DNA of 64,000 bases from Sphingomonas sp. Leaf32 (GTDB taxonomy: Bacteria > Pseudomonadota > Alphaproteobacteria > Sphingomonadales > Sphingomonadaceae): contig NZ_LMLA01000001.1 in assembly GCF_001421765.1 (NCBI RefSeq), positions 248,001 to 312,000 on the forward strand, in the 5' to 3' direction. A program made the translations under genes and the position numbers. Within the stretch, counting starts at the first letter, position 1, and the number at the start of each line of letters is the position of its first letter. A model generated the notes under the pieces. That model was given only the letters and a program-made list of their open reading frames with translations, made no database searches and was not told where the DNA came from. Positions 53,437 to 63,657 of the stretch are shown piece after piece.

Positions 53437-53957
53437 GGATGCTCTACGGGATCGCGGGTCTTCGCAGTGGCGGCCCGCACCCCGGCATTGCCGCGCCGCT
53501 TCAACTCGGCCTTCAGTTCCTCGGGCCTGGGTGCCCACAGGAACCCGAAGCTGACCGTGCCATGCTTGCTTTCGACTGCATGGTGTAGCCGATGCGCCGA
53601 GATGATCCGCTTCATATAGCGCGATTGCGGCAGATAGCGGTGGTTCAGGCGGCGATGGACGATGATGTCGTGAAACCCGAAATAGATCGCGCCATAGGCA
53701 GCGATGCCCGCGCCGATCCAGATCGTGCCCGGCCACCAGCCCCATTGCACCCCGCCCAGCAGCAGGACGATCGACGGCACCGCAAAGATCGCGGCGTACA
53801 GGTCGTTCCATTCCCAATTGCCATGGCGCGGGCGATGGTGGCTCGCGTGCAGGAACCAGCCCGGCCCATGCATCAGCCAGCGATGCGCGACATACGCAAA
53901 GCCCTCCATGAAGATCACGGTGGCGAGGAAGATCAGGATGCCGATTGCCCAGTGCAT
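53433..53957 (-). CDS. crtZ: Beta-carotene hydroxylase (CrtZ)
   Basis: 174 residues of the fatty acid hydroxylase superfamily. The histidine clusters for the di-iron centre are HRWLMHGPGWFLHASHH (HxxxxH and HxxHH), FHDIIVHRRLNHR, and SAHRLHHAVESKHG. The protein adds 3-hydroxyls to beta-ionone rings, making zeaxanthin from beta-carotene, consistent with the yellow pigments of sphingomonads. Four predicted membrane helices. It heads an operon with a small membrane protein and a TauE-type permease, and diverges from a lipoprotein gene. Confidence 0.93.
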   Translation of the reverse strand: MHWAIGILIFLATVIFMEGFAYVAHRWLMHGPGWFLHASHHRPRHGNWEWNDLYAAIFAVPSIVLLLGGVQWGWWPGTIWIGAGIAAYGAIYFGFHDIIVHRRLNHRYLPQSRYMKRIISAHRLHHAVESKHGTVSFGFLWAPRPEELKAELKRRGNAGVRAATAKTRDPVEHP

Positions 53958-53980
53958 TCCGGGGCTATAGCGGCTCGGCC

Positions 53981-54289
53981 ATGATATTGCGACGCCTTGT
54001 CCTGCTTGTCTGTACGCTCTCGATCACCGGTTGCGCGGTGCCGGAGGCGCGGTTGCGCACCGGCCTGTCGCGGGCGGGCCTTTCCCGGCCGCTATCGGCC
54101 TGCATGGCGAAACGGATGGCCGACCGGCTGAGCCTGAAGCAGCTGCTGCGCCTCTCCGACCTGCCCGCCGCCGGCGATGCGGGCGATGTTCGCGGCTTCC
54201 TCCACCGCGTCCGGGCGCTCGGCGATTCCGAAATACTGGGCGTTGCGAGCAGCTCCGCCGCACTGTGCGCCAGCGGCCTTCACGGCTGA
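53981..54289 (+). CDS. Small lipoprotein of unknown function
   Basis: 102 residues from the ATG at 53981, with a clear lipobox in LVLLVCTLSITGCAVPE (ITGC). The mature part is helical, with two later Cys residues (SACMAKRM, AALCASG). It is divergent from crtZ with 23 bases between starts. No family recognised; small sphingomonad lipoproteins of this size are common. Confidence 0.75.
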   Translation: MILRRLVLLVCTLSITGCAVPEARLRTGLSRAGLSRPLSACMAKRMADRLSLKQLLRLSDLPAAGDAGDVRGFLHRVRALGDSEILGVASSSAALCASGLHG

Positions 54290-54410
54290 AGCATTTGCGA
54301 CGCATTTGCATTAATGCGCTTTCGGGCTGGATTCACTTGCGCGCATGTGCTTTACGCGCGGCAACTTCGCAAACCTGCGTACAACCACCCGAGAGGCGGA
54401 AGGCGAATCC

Positions 54411-55610
<1,200 letters not shown>

Positions 55611-55636
55611 TCGCCCTTTGCCTGCGACGAATACGG

Positions 55637-55667
55637 GGGTCCGGGCGGAAACGTCCGGACCCTTTTT
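55637..55667 (+). terminator. Rho-independent terminator after sucC
   Basis: A perfect 8-bp stem GGGTCCGG (55637-55644) / CCGGACCC (55655-55662), extendable by G-T and C-G pairs, followed by five T (55663-55667). It is 27 bases past the sucC stop and separates sucC from the etf operon. Confidence 0.88.
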
Positions 55668-55814
55668 CGTTGGGGTGGCAAGGCGATTCGCGCTAGGGTC
55701 GCCGCCTGCCGCTACGGCGTCCCGGCGTTTCCATACCGGACTTGCGAAACCCACGCAGAACCGCCACAGAAACCCGCGATGCCACCGCGCAAAACGTTTT
55801 GAGAGGGAGTGCCC

Positions 55815-56564
55815 ATGAAGGTGCTGGTGCCGGTCAAGCGTGTGCTTGATTACAATGTGAAGCCCCGCGTGAAGGCGGACGGGTCGGGCGTCGATCTGGC
55901 CAACGTCAAGATGAGCATAAACCCGTTCGACGAGATCGCGGTCGAGGAAGCGATCCGCCTGAAGGAAAAGGGCGTGGCGACCGAGATCGTCGTCGTGTCG
56001 ATCGGCGAACAGAAGTCGCAGGACACGCTGCGCACCGCGCTCGCCATGGGCGCCGACCGCGCGATCCTCATCACCAGCGAGACCAAGGTCGAGCCGCTGG
56101 GCGTCGCCAAGCTGCTGAAGGCGGTGATCGACGAGGAAGCACCGCAGCTCGTCATCCTCGGCAAGCAGGCGATCGACGACGACAACAACCAGACCGGCCA
56201 GATGCTGGCTGCGCTGACCGGCTATGCGCAGGGCACCTTCGCCAGCAAGGTCGAGGTCGCGGGCGACAAGGTCAATGTGACGCGTGAGGTCGATGGCGGG
56301 CTGGAGACGGTCGCGCTCACCCTGCCGACGATCGTCACCACCGACCTGCGGCTGAACGAACCGCGCTACGCATCGCTGCCGAACATCATGAAGGCCAAGT
56401 CGAAGCCGCTGGCCGCCAGGACCGCCGCCGATTTCGGCGTGGACGTGACGCCGCGCCTGACGACCGTGAAGGTCGAGGAACCGGCCAAGCGCCAGGCGGG
56501 CGTGAAGGTCGCCGACGTCGACGAACTGGTCGGCAAGCTCAAGACGCTGGGAGTGGTCGCATGA
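55815..56564 (+). CDS. etfB: Electron transfer flavoprotein beta subunit
   Basis: 249 residues from the ATG at 55815 (AGGGAG upstream). The start [35 protein letters not shown], and AMP-site region [19 protein letters not shown] are standard EtfB. With EtfA it takes electrons from acyl-CoA and other flavin dehydrogenases to the ubiquinone pool. The stop overlaps etfA (ATGA). Confidence 0.96.
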   Translation: MKVLVPVKRVLDYNVKPRVKADGSGVDLANVKMSINPFDEIAVEEAIRLKEKGVATEIVVVSIGEQKSQDTLRTALAMGADRAILITSETKVEPLGVAKLLKAVIDEEAPQLVILGKQAIDDDNNQTGQMLAALTGYAQGTFASKVEVAGDKVNVTREVDGGLETVALTLPTIVTTDLRLNEPRYASLPNIMKAKSKPLAARTAADFGVDVTPRLTTVKVEEPAKRQAGVKVADVDELVGKLKTLGVVA

Positions 56565-57490
56565 AGACGCTGGTTTGGGTCGAACATGACGGGCAGTCGG
56601 TCAAGGACGCGACCTATGCCACCGTCACCGCCGCCGCGAAGCTGGGCGAGGTCGAGCTGCTGGTGGCGGGGCAGGGCGTCGATGGCGTGGCGCAGGCCGC
56701 GTCGCAGATCGCCGGGGTTGGCAAGGTGCTGGTCGCCGACGATGCCGCCTTCGCGCATAATCTTGCCGAGAATGTTGCTCCGCTGGTCGTCGAGCTGATG
56801 GGCAGCCATGATGCGTTCCTTGCGCCGGCCACCACGACCGGCAAGAACATCGCGCCGCGCGTCGCCGCGTTGCTCGACGTCATGCAGATCAGCGAGATCC
56901 TGTCGGTCGAAGGGCCGGACAGCTTCACCCGCCCGATCTATGCCGGCAACGCCATCGCTACGGTCAAGACCAGCGATCCCAAGCTGGTGCTGACGGTGCG
57001 CGGCACCGCGTTCGACAAGGCCGACGCGACCGGTGGGTCGGCGGCAGTCGAAGCGGTCGCGTCGACCGGCGACAAGGGCGTGTCGAGCTTCGTCGGTGCC
57101 GAGATCGCGGCGTCGGAACGTCCCGAGCTGACCAGCGCCAAGATCATCGTCTCGGGCGGGCGCGCGCTGGGGTCGGAAGAGCAGTTCCACGCGCTGATCG
57201 ACCCGCTGGCCGACAAGCTCAACGCCGCCGTCGGCGCATCGCGCGCGGCGGTCGATGCGGGCTATGCTCCCAACGACTATCAGGTCGGCCAGACCGGCAA
57301 GATCGTCGCCCCGGAAGTGTATATCGCGGTCGGCATTTCCGGCGCGATCCAGCATCTGGCGGGGATGAAGGACAGCAAGGTCATCGTCGCGATCAACAAG
57401 GACGAGGACGCGCCGATCTTTCAGGTCGCCGATGTCGGGCTGGTGGGCGATCTGTTCACGGTGGTGCCGGAGTTGACCGCCAAGCTTTGA
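56561..57490 (+). CDS. etfA: Electron transfer flavoprotein alpha subunit
   Basis: 309 residues. The C-terminal FAD-binding domain carries [54 protein letters not shown] (read in pieces) and [23 protein letters not shown], the EtfA FAD signature. It overlaps etfB by four bases and ends the operon. Membrane ETF:ubiquinone oxidoreductase is not nearby. Confidence 0.96.
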   Translation: MKTLVWVEHDGQSVKDATYATVTAAAKLGEVELLVAGQGVDGVAQAASQIAGVGKVLVADDAAFAHNLAENVAPLVVELMGSHDAFLAPATTTGKNIAPRVAALLDVMQISEILSVEGPDSFTRPIYAGNAIATVKTSDPKLVLTVRGTAFDKADATGGSAAVEAVASTGDKGVSSFVGAEIAASERPELTSAKIIVSGGRALGSEEQFHALIDPLADKLNAAVGASRAAVDAGYAPNDYQVGQTGKIVAPEVYIAVGISGAIQHLAGMKDSKVIVAINKDEDAPIFQVADVGLVGDLFTVVPELTAKL

Positions 57491-57830
57491 GGCGGGCAGC
57501 GAAAGCTGCGAGCCGGTGCGCGAGGACGAAGCCCCAAGCGCACAAAGCGACGGCCGGCCGGCGTCGCCACAGCGACGATCGACGACGCGGGATTCACTCC
57601 CGCGTCGGCCCCGGTGACAACCGCTGTATGATTGCCTGCGCACCCTCGCCCCCGTTGCGAAGGTTGGCAACGCAGCAGACCGGTTCGAACGTCATCCCAG
57701 CGTAGGCTGAGATCTCCTGCTGACAGTGTAGCGAAGAAGTCGCTGGAGGCCCCAGCCTTCGCTGGGCGACGTTAAGTCGCGACCGCTCCCGACTGGCCCC
57801 CAGCCTTCGCCGGCCTCGCGACGCAGCTCC
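57491..57830. repeat. 340-base intergenic region with inverted family A repeat (copy A4)
   Basis: 57690-57771 is a family A element in the opposite orientation: read on the minus strand it begins CGTCGCCCAGCGAAGGCTGG and ends CTACGCTGGGATGACG. A further partial arm CCCCAGCCTTCGCCGG follows near 57797. The first 200 bases contain short symmetric GC segments but no open frame or motif I can support. The gap lies between convergent etfA and a secreted-protein gene. Confidence 0.75.
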
Positions 57831-58343
57831 CTACTTAGCCGCCACCGGCAACGGCACCGCCGGATCGAGCGGGATCGCCACGCGCTTCGCCCGTTCCTTC
57901 TTCGACGGGCCGCCTTTCACACCCCGCACGATGTCGCCAATCAGCTTGCCGACGTCCTTATATTCGCCCGGTTCCTCGCAACAGCTGTCCGGATCGATCA
58001 GCTTGCCGATCGCGCGAATGGCAAAGACGCCGCCGCCGATCATGTCGACACCGGTGGTGCAGCCCTCCGACCGGGTGGCACAAGGGTCGATCGATGCCAG
58101 TTCCGCGCCACGCCCATCGGCATAAGGGTTGGATGCCAACGGCCGATCGGGCGGGGTGCGCTCCGCCGGCAGTGGCAGGCGTGGATCGCGCGCCGCTTCG
58201 CCGCAGACGAGGATTTCGTCGTCCTGCGAATTGCGCCGCCGGGATGCGCAGGGGTCGACCAGGATCGAGATGCGCTCAGGCGGGCCGGCCAGCGGAACGG
58301 CGGGCGTCGCGGCCTGTCCCAGCAGCAACAGCATGGCGTACAT
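57831..58343 (-). CDS. Putative secreted protein of unknown function
   Basis: 170 residues from the ATG at 58343 (GGGAG upstream); 58358 is an alternative. A short hydrophobic leader (MYAMLLLLGQAATPAVPL) could be a signal sequence. Six Cys residues (VDPCAS, LVCGE, IDPCATRSEGC, DSCCEE) suggest disulfides. It ends with a basic stretch (GPSKKERAKRVAIPLDPA). A similar DEILVCG segment occurs in other sphingomonad periplasmic proteins, to my memory. Function unknown. It is divergent from the dipeptidase. Confidence 0.7.
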   Translation of the reverse strand: MYAMLLLLGQAATPAVPLAGPPERISILVDPCASRRRNSQDDEILVCGEAARDPRLPLPAERTPPDRPLASNPYADGRGAELASIDPCATRSEGCTTGVDMIGGGVFAIRAIGKLIDPDSCCEEPGEYKDVGKLIGDIVRGVKGGPSKKERAKRVAIPLDPAVPLPVAAK

Positions 58344-58428
58344 CGGCACGTCTCCCATATCCCCGGCGCATGGCCGATGCCATGCGTAGCACTTGTCGCG
58401 GCCCCGGGCGACGGATTAGCGTGGGCCG

Positions 58429-59661
58429 ATGATCCTGCCGCTCCTACTGCTCGCCGCCGCCCAGGCCCCTGCCCCGTCCGCACAGGACCGCGCGCGGGCC
58501 GAGCGCGTGCTGGAACGGGCGCCGATCATCGACGGGCATAACGACCTGCCCTGGGGCATTCGCGAACATCACCATGCGGCGGTCGAAGCAGTCGACCTGA
58601 CGAAAGACACCAGCCGGATCGATCCGCCGCTGCAGACCGACCTTGCCCGCCTGAAGCGCGGCCATGTCGGCGGACAATTCTGGTCGGTGTGGATACCGGC
58701 AACGACCACCGGTCCGCAGGCGGTGGAGACGACGATCGAGCAGATCGACATCGTACGGCGCATGATCGGCGCGAACCCGACTCGCATGGCGCTGGCGCGC
58801 GATGCGGCGGACATGGCCCGGATCGCGAAGAGCGGTCGCGTCGCCTCGCTGATCGGCGTAGAGGGCGGGCACCAGATCGACGGGCGGCTGTCGGTGCTGC
58901 GCCAATATTACAACCTTGGCGTCCGTTACATGACGCTGACCCATACCAAGAGCGTCGGCTGGGCCGATGCGTCGACCGACACTCCGCAGGCGAACGGCCT
59001 GACCCCGTTCGGACGACAGGTGGTGCGCGAGATGAACCGGCTGGGGATGCTGATCGACGTCGCCCATGTGTCCGATGCGACGATGGCGGCGGCGCTGGCC
59101 GAATCGAAGGCGCCGGTGATCGCATCGCACTCCAACGCCCGCGCCTTGGCCGACCGGCCGCGCAACATTCCCGACGACCTCTTGCGGCAGATCGGGGCGA
59201 AGGGCGGCTTGGTGATGGTCAACGCCTATCCGGCGTTCCTGTCGGCGCAGTGGAACGAATGGGACAACCGGCGCGGTGCCTTTGCCAAGGCGCAGGGGCT
59301 GCCGGGCAACCTCTATGGTGCGCAGGCACCGGCGGCGGTCAAGGCGTGGGAGGCGGCCAATCCCGCCCCGCGCGTGACGGCGGCGACCATGGCCGACCAT
59401 GTCGAGCATATCGCGAAGGTTGCCGGGCGCGCGGCGGTCGGCATCGGGGGCGATTATGACGGCATCTCCGGCACCGGGCCGGAGGGGATGGGCGGGGTCG
59501 ACGGCTATCCGCTGCTGTTCGCCGAACTGGCGCGGCGCGGCTGGAGCGATGCCGATCTGGCGGCGCTGGCGCAGGGGAACGTGCTGCGCGTGCTGGGAAA
59601 GGCTGAGGCGGTGGCGAAGTCGATGGCCGGGCAGCGTCCGGTCGACGCCACCTATCCCTGA
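58429..59661 (+). CDS. Membrane dipeptidase (M19 family)
   Basis: 410 residues with a signal peptide (MILPLLLLAAAQAPA). Zinc-binding motifs of the renal dipeptidase family: APIIDGHNDLPW (HxD), VEGGHQID (Glu bridging), THTKSV, and SHSNARALADRPRNI (His and the substrate-binding region). A later GGDYDGISG carries the last conserved Asp. It hydrolyses dipeptides in the periplasm, possibly including D-amino-acid or beta-lactam-like bonds. It stands alone on the plus strand. Confidence 0.92.
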   Translation: MILPLLLLAAAQAPAPSAQDRARAERVLERAPIIDGHNDLPWGIREHHHAAVEAVDLTKDTSRIDPPLQTDLARLKRGHVGGQFWSVWIPATTTGPQAVETTIEQIDIVRRMIGANPTRMALARDAADMARIAKSGRVASLIGVEGGHQIDGRLSVLRQYYNLGVRYMTLTHTKSVGWADASTDTPQANGLTPFGRQVVREMNRLGMLIDVAHVSDATMAAALAESKAPVIASHSNARALADRPRNIPDDLLRQIGAKGGLVMVNAYPAFLSAQWNEWDNRRGAFAKAQGLPGNLYGAQAPAAVKAWEAANPAPRVTAATMADHVEHIAKVAGRAAVGIGGDYDGISGTGPEGMGGVDGYPLLFAELARRGWSDADLAALAQGNVLRVLGKAEAVAKSMAGQRPVDATYP

Positions 59662-59715
59662 AAGCCCATACGCCAATCGCGGGACGGTACGCGCCGTCCC
59701 GCGATGGCGGTGCGA

Positions 59716-60534
59716 TCAGTCGCGCAGCAGGTCGTTGATGCTAGTCTTGCTGCGGGTCTGGGCATCGACCCGCTTGACGATGACCGCGCAATAGAGCGCG
59801 GGCTTGCCGTCGCCGCCACCGATTGATCCGGGCACGACCACCGCATAGGGTGGGACTTCCCCGCGGAAGACTTCGCCGGTCGCGCGGTCAATGATCTTGG
59901 TCGATGCCCCGAGATAGACGCCCATCGACAGGACTGCGCCCTCACCGACCCTGACGCCCTCCGCCACTTCGGCACGCGCGCCGATGAACGCGCCGTCGCC
60001 GATGATGACCGGATCGGCCTGCAACGGTTCCAGCACGCCGCCGATGCCGGCCCCGCCCGACAAATGGACGTTGCGGCCGATCTGCGCACAGCTGCCGACC
60101 GTCGCCCAGGTATCGACCATCGTGCCTTCACCGACCCATGCGCCGATGTTGACGAAGCTCGGCATCAGGATCGCGCCCTTGCCGACAAAGGCGCCGCGCC
60201 GGACGATGCTGCCCGGCACCGCGCGGAAGCCGGCCTCGCGGAAACGATGCTCGCCCCAGCCGGTGAATTTGCTGGGCACCTTGTCGAACCAGTTGGTGCC
60301 GCCGGGACCGTCCATGATGGCGTTGTCGTTCAGGCGGAACGACAGCAGCACCGCCTTTTTCAGCCACTGGTTGACCTGCCAGCCATCGCCGACCGGCTCG
60401 GCCACCCGCGCCTCGCCCGAATCGAGCAGCGCCAGCGCGGCGTCGACGGCATCCCGCACCTCGCCCCGGGTATGGACGGTCAGCTCGGCACGGTTTTCCC
60501 AGGCGGCATCGATCTGGGCGGCAAGGTCGGTCAT
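59716..60534 (-). CDS. dapD: Tetrahydrodipicolinate N-succinyltransferase
   Basis: 272 residues from the ATG at 60534. The left-handed beta-helix hexapeptide repeats are visible ([49 protein letters not shown]). The N-terminal helical domain begins [18 protein letters not shown]. The enzyme succinylates tetrahydrodipicolinate in the lysine/meso-diaminopimelate pathway, essential for peptidoglycan. It overlaps the HAD nucleotidase gene (ATGA), a common alphaproteobacterial pair. Confidence 0.96.
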   Translation of the reverse strand: MTDLAAQIDAAWENRAELTVHTRGEVRDAVDAALALLDSGEARVAEPVGDGWQVNQWLKKAVLLSFRLNDNAIMDGPGGTNWFDKVPSKFTGWGEHRFREAGFRAVPGSIVRRGAFVGKGAILMPSFVNIGAWVGEGTMVDTWATVGSCAQIGRNVHLSGGAGIGGVLEPLQADPVIIGDGAFIGARAEVAEGVRVGEGAVLSMGVYLGASTKIIDRATGEVFRGEVPPYAVVVPGSIGGGDGKPALYCAVIVKRVDAQTRSKTSINDLLRD

Positions 60535-61193
60535 GATTCCTCCACGAAGCGTAGCCACGCGACGATGTCGTGCGTGGTGTAATCAATATGGTCGCGTCCC
60601 ACGACCGGCCCCTGTTCGGACCCGTTGTCGACCCAGACCGTCGTCATCCCCGCTTCCTTGGCGGGCACGAGGTTGCGCGCCATGTCCTCGGCGAACAACG
60701 CGGTCGTCGGATCGATCTCCCACGCCGTGCATAGCCCGGCATAGGCGCTGACATGCGGCTTGGGGCGATACGCGGTGGCGTGGATGTCGTGGATACCCGC
60801 GAAACTGTCGGACAGGCCCAGCCGCTCCAGCACGCGCGTGGCATAGGGCGCGTCGCCATTGGTGAAGACCAGCTTGCGCCCCGGCAAGGCAGCCAGCAGG
60901 CGCGGCAGGTCGGGATCGGGCACCAGCGGCGACAGGTCGATATCGTGGACGAAATCGAGGAAATGATACGGGTCGACCGATTGTTCGGCCATCAGCCCCG
61001 ACAGCGAGGTGCCGTGATTGTGGAAATGCATCTTCTGCACCCGGTGCGCTTCGTCGATATCACAATCAAGCAGGGTGCAGATATATTGCCCCATGCGCGC
61101 CTCGACCTCGGCGAACAGGTTGGACGACGCCGGATATAGCGTGTTGTCCAGATCGAAGATCCAGTCGCGGACATGGGATAGCGCAGGCAGCAT
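60531..61193 (-). CDS. HAD family pyrimidine 5'-nucleotidase
   Basis: 220 residues from the ATG at 61193. The HAD motif I is [13 protein letters not shown] (DLDNT), motif [18 protein letters not shown], motif III with Lys near [11 protein letters not shown], and motif [18 protein letters not shown]. It belongs to the SDT1/pyrimidine 5'-nucleotidase group that dephosphorylates UMP/CMP-like nucleotides. It is translationally coupled to dapD, whose product has no known link to pyrimidines. Confidence 0.9.
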   Translation of the reverse strand: MLPALSHVRDWIFDLDNTLYPASSNLFAEVEARMGQYICTLLDCDIDEAHRVQKMHFHNHGTSLSGLMAEQSVDPYHFLDFVHDIDLSPLVPDPDLPRLLAALPGRKLVFTNGDAPYATRVLERLGLSDSFAGIHDIHATAYRPKPHVSAYAGLCTAWEIDPTTALFAEDMARNLVPAKEAGMTTVWVDNGSEQGPVVGRDHIDYTTHDIVAWLRFVEES

Positions 61194-61229
61194 CGGGTCG
61201 GGGCTGTAGGCGGTGCGTCGGACGGGGGC

Positions 61230-61351
61230 AAGCTCCTCTCCGGCACGGCTGCGCAGCGGTGGTGGAGGGAAGCTGGCCGCCACGCGACCGTTGTGGACGC
61301 CGACACCCCGTCCACCAGCTGCGCTGGTCCTCCTCCCCGTGCCGGGGAGGA
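61230..61351. repeat. Intergenic inverted repeat, family D (copy D3, one half degenerate)
   Basis: The right half keeps the family form (CCACCAGCTGCGCTGGTCC, then CTCCTCCCCGTGCCGGGGAGGA). The left half is altered (CTCCTCTCCGGCACGGCTGC, GGTGGTGGAGGG). It lies between mnmA and the HAD gene, both on the minus strand. Confidence 0.72.
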
Positions 61352-61352
61352 C

Positions 61353-62447
61353 TTAGATGGCCTCCGTCCCTTCGATCCAGCCACCGCCCAGCACGCGGTC
61401 GCCGGCATAGAGCACCGCCGCCTGCCCCGGCGCCACGCCATATTCGGGCGCGTCGAACACCAATCGTTCGCCCTCCAGCCGTGCCGGTACCGGCTTCGCC
61501 ATCGAACGGACCTTCGCGGTCAGTGGTCCCACATGGTCGCCGCCGATCCAGTTGATGTCCGACAGCCGCGCCGCGCCCACCGCCAGCGCGCTGCGTGGTC
61601 CCACGACCAGACGCTTGGTCGCGGGTTCGAGGCGGACGACATAGAGCGGCTCGGCCAGCCCGCCGATCTCCAGCCCGCGCCGCTGCCCGACGGTATAGCC
61701 GACCAGCCCGCCATGCCGCCCCAGCACCCGGCCCGCCAGATCGACGATCTCACCGCCTTCCCTCGCCTCCGGACGCAGCTTGCGGACCAGTCCGGCATAG
61801 TCGCCGTCGGGGACGAAGCAGATGTCCTGGCTGTCGGGTTTCCCTGCGACCCCCAGCCCCAGTTCGGCGGCGATCTCGCGCACGCGGGCCTTCGGCATCG
61901 CGCCCAGCGGAAAACGGAGGAAGTCGAGCTGCGGCTGCGTCGTGGCGAACAGGAAATAGCTCTGGTCGCGCGCCGGATCGATCGCGCGGTGCAGCTCGGC
62001 ACCCGCCGAGCCTATCACCCGCCGGATATAATGACCGGTCGCAAGGGCATCGGCGCCCAGATCGCGGGCAAGGGCGAACAGGTCGGTGAATTTCGGCCCC
62101 ATGTTGCACTTCACGCACGGAATCGGCGTGCGCCCGGCCAGATAGGCATCGGCGAAATCGTCGATCACCGTCTCGCGAAAGCTGCTTTCATGGTCGAAGA
62201 CATAATGGGCGATGCCCAGCCGATCGCACACCGCCCGTGCATCGCGAATGTCGCGTCCGGCGCAGCACGATCCGGCGCGACCCACCGCCGCGCCGTGATC
62301 GTAGAGTTGCAGCGTGACGCCGATCGTCTCCGCACCCGTCGCATGGGCGAGTGCCGCGACCACCGAACTGTCCACCCCGCCCGACATCGCCACCACGATG
62401 CGACGCGCGGAAAGGGGGGCATCCAGTTGAAATTCACCAAGGTCCAT
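61353..62447 (-). CDS. mnmA: tRNA 2-thiouridylase MnmA
   Basis: 364 residues from the ATG at 62447; the frame is open further upstream, but that part is non-coding intergenic. It thiolates U34 of tRNA-Lys, -Glu and -Gln. The PP-loop is [15 protein letters not shown]; catalytic Cys is in [10 protein letters not shown] and the second in [21 protein letters not shown] and DQSYFLFAT lie in the expected positions. The gene stands alone with repeat D3 after it. Confidence 0.95.
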   Translation of the reverse strand: MDLGEFQLDAPLSARRIVVAMSGGVDSSVVAALAHATGAETIGVTLQLYDHGAAVGRAGSCCAGRDIRDARAVCDRLGIAHYVFDHESSFRETVIDDFADAYLAGRTPIPCVKCNMGPKFTDLFALARDLGADALATGHYIRRVIGSAGAELHRAIDPARDQSYFLFATTQPQLDFLRFPLGAMPKARVREIAAELGLGVAGKPDSQDICFVPDGDYAGLVRKLRPEAREGGEIVDLAGRVLGRHGGLVGYTVGQRRGLEIGGLAEPLYVVRLEPATKRLVVGPRSALAVGAARLSDINWIGGDHVGPLTAKVRSMAKPVPARLEGERLVFDAPEYGVAPGQAAVLYAGDRVLGGGWIEGTEAI

Positions 62448-62929
62448 GGGTCGCCAGATAGGCGCTTCGCCGTCCGGTTGCAAAAATGCGGCTCCATTTA
62501 CCGTACCTTCAACAGTGTCGGCGTAACACAGTCTCCTAAGTCCTGTTGCTGGAAGAAAATTTGGATCTGAGCTTCGCACGTTTCGACCGTGGTTCCACGG
62601 TCACCACCCTGCCGACGGAGCTGGCTGTATTGCTGGCTTCGGCGACCGGGCGGCAGGCGGCAACGCCGACGGCGCGGTTGCAGACCCGACTGGCATGGAA
62701 CCGCGCGCCGGTGTCCCTGCTCAATCCGGTCGACGGGGCGTTCAACGGATGGACCGCCGCCTTGCTGCGGGGGTGCGTCGCGCCGGAATACCGGCCTGTC
62801 GCGAAGAATTGGCACGATGCGAGCGGATGAAGACGATGTTTACCTAGCCATTTTAGCCGATGTTCAACCGCGTTCGCGTATGACCGCGCAAGAAGGTTTC
62901 AGGGGAGCTTCCCCGGCTCGAGGTCCAGT
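62448..62929. promoter_or_regulatory. 482-base divergent control region between mnmA and sciP
   Basis: The gap must hold both promoters. An operator-like palindrome GACCGTGG-TT-CCACGGTC (8-bp arms) occupies 62585-62602. A short hairpin GGGGA-GCT-TCCCC lies about 30 bases before sciP, whose Shine-Dalgarno is GAGG at 62920-62923. A 94-codon frame at 62546-62830 starts with TTG and lacks a ribosome-binding site; I do not call it coding. No clear CtrA or -35/-10 sites are readable. Confidence 0.55.
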
Positions 62930-63232
62930 ATGATTGAGAACCACAAGATTCGTCCGGCAAAAGTGATCGGTCCGCTCGGCGAGCCGCTGACGATCGATTC
63001 GCTGCCGCCGCCCGAAACGACCCGCTGGGTCGTGCGCCGCAAGGCGGAAGTGGTCGCGGCGGTCAATGGCGGCCTGTTGAGCGTCGACGACGTCTGTCAG
63101 CGGTACAATCTGTCGGCGGAAGAATTCGCCAGCTGGCAGCGCGCGGTCGACCGATCGGGGATGCCGGGCCTGCGCGTGACGCGAATCCAGCATTACAAAT
63201 CCCTCTACGAGCGCCAGCAGCGCAAATATTGA
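62930..63232 (+). CDS. sciP: Cell-cycle regulator SciP (DUF1153)
   Basis: 100 residues, the whole DUF1153 family protein: VIGPLGEPLTIDSLPPPETT, RWVVRRKAEVVAAV, then a helix-turn-helix (VDDVCQRYNLSAEEFASWQ) and the basic tail. In Caulobacter SciP binds DNA and blocks CtrA from recruiting RNA polymerase, controlling the G1 phase. This is an alphaproteobacterial hallmark gene. The upstream control region is unusually long (482 bases), in keeping with a tightly regulated gene. Confidence 0.94.
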   Translation: MIENHKIRPAKVIGPLGEPLTIDSLPPPETTRWVVRRKAEVVAAVNGGLLSVDDVCQRYNLSAEEFASWQRAVDRSGMPGLRVTRIQHYKSLYERQQRKY

Positions 63233-63341
63233 GACGCGGAGTTAAAACGGAGGCGGAACAAGCCAGTCTTTAAAGAGTCTTTCCCTCAGTACGCCCGGTA
63301 CGAAGGTCACCGGGTTGCAGACTTCAATGGAGGGACGTCTC

Positions 63342-63593
63342 ATGGGTATCATCATCTGGCTGGTCGTTGGTGGTGTGGTTGGCTGGTTGGCCAGCATTGT
63401 CATGCGGACCGATGCGCAGCAGGGCATCATCCTGAATGTCGTCGTCGGCATCGTCGGCGCGGTCATCGCGGGTTTCGTGACGGGCGCGAACATCAATAAC
63501 GGCATCACTGTCATGAGCTTCCTGTATTCGCTGCTGGGCGCGATTGTCCTGCTCGCGATCGTGAACCTCGTGCGTCGCGGTTCGGTGCGCTAA
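63342..63593 (+). CDS. GlsB/YeaQ/YmgE family stress-associated membrane protein
   Basis: 83 residues from the ATG at 63342 (GGAGGG at 63329-63334). Three short helices: GIIIWLVVGGVVGWLASIVM, GIILNVVVGIVGAVIAGFV and SFLYSLLGAIVLLAIVNLV. The family (transglycosylase-associated protein) is linked to general stress. A sequence GGAAC at 63255 with GTCT 17 bases later resembles, imperfectly, an EcfG-type stress promoter. A bidirectional terminator follows. Confidence 0.9.
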   Translation: MGIIIWLVVGGVVGWLASIVMRTDAQQGIILNVVVGIVGAVIAGFVTGANINNGITVMSFLYSLLGAIVLLAIVNLVRRGSVR

Positions 63594-63620
63594 AAGCACC
63601 GGCGATCGACACGATCGATA

Positions 63621-63650
63621 CGGGTCGCCCCTGCCGGGGCGGCCCGTTTT
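63621..63650. terminator. Bidirectional terminator between the GlsB-type gene and the kinase
   Basis: An 11-bp stem (CGGGTCGCCCC 63621-63631 / GGGGCGGCCCG 63636-63646, with one G-T pair) and a 4-base loop, followed by TTTT on the plus strand. It serves convergent genes ending at 63593 and 63658. Confidence 0.85.
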
Positions 63651-63657
63651 GCTGTGG

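Noticed and set aside
62546-62830. A 94-codon plus-strand frame upstream of sciP
   Set aside because: It starts with TTG, has no ribosome-binding site and contains a palindrome that looks regulatory. Kept as a control region, though a small gene cannot be fully excluded.
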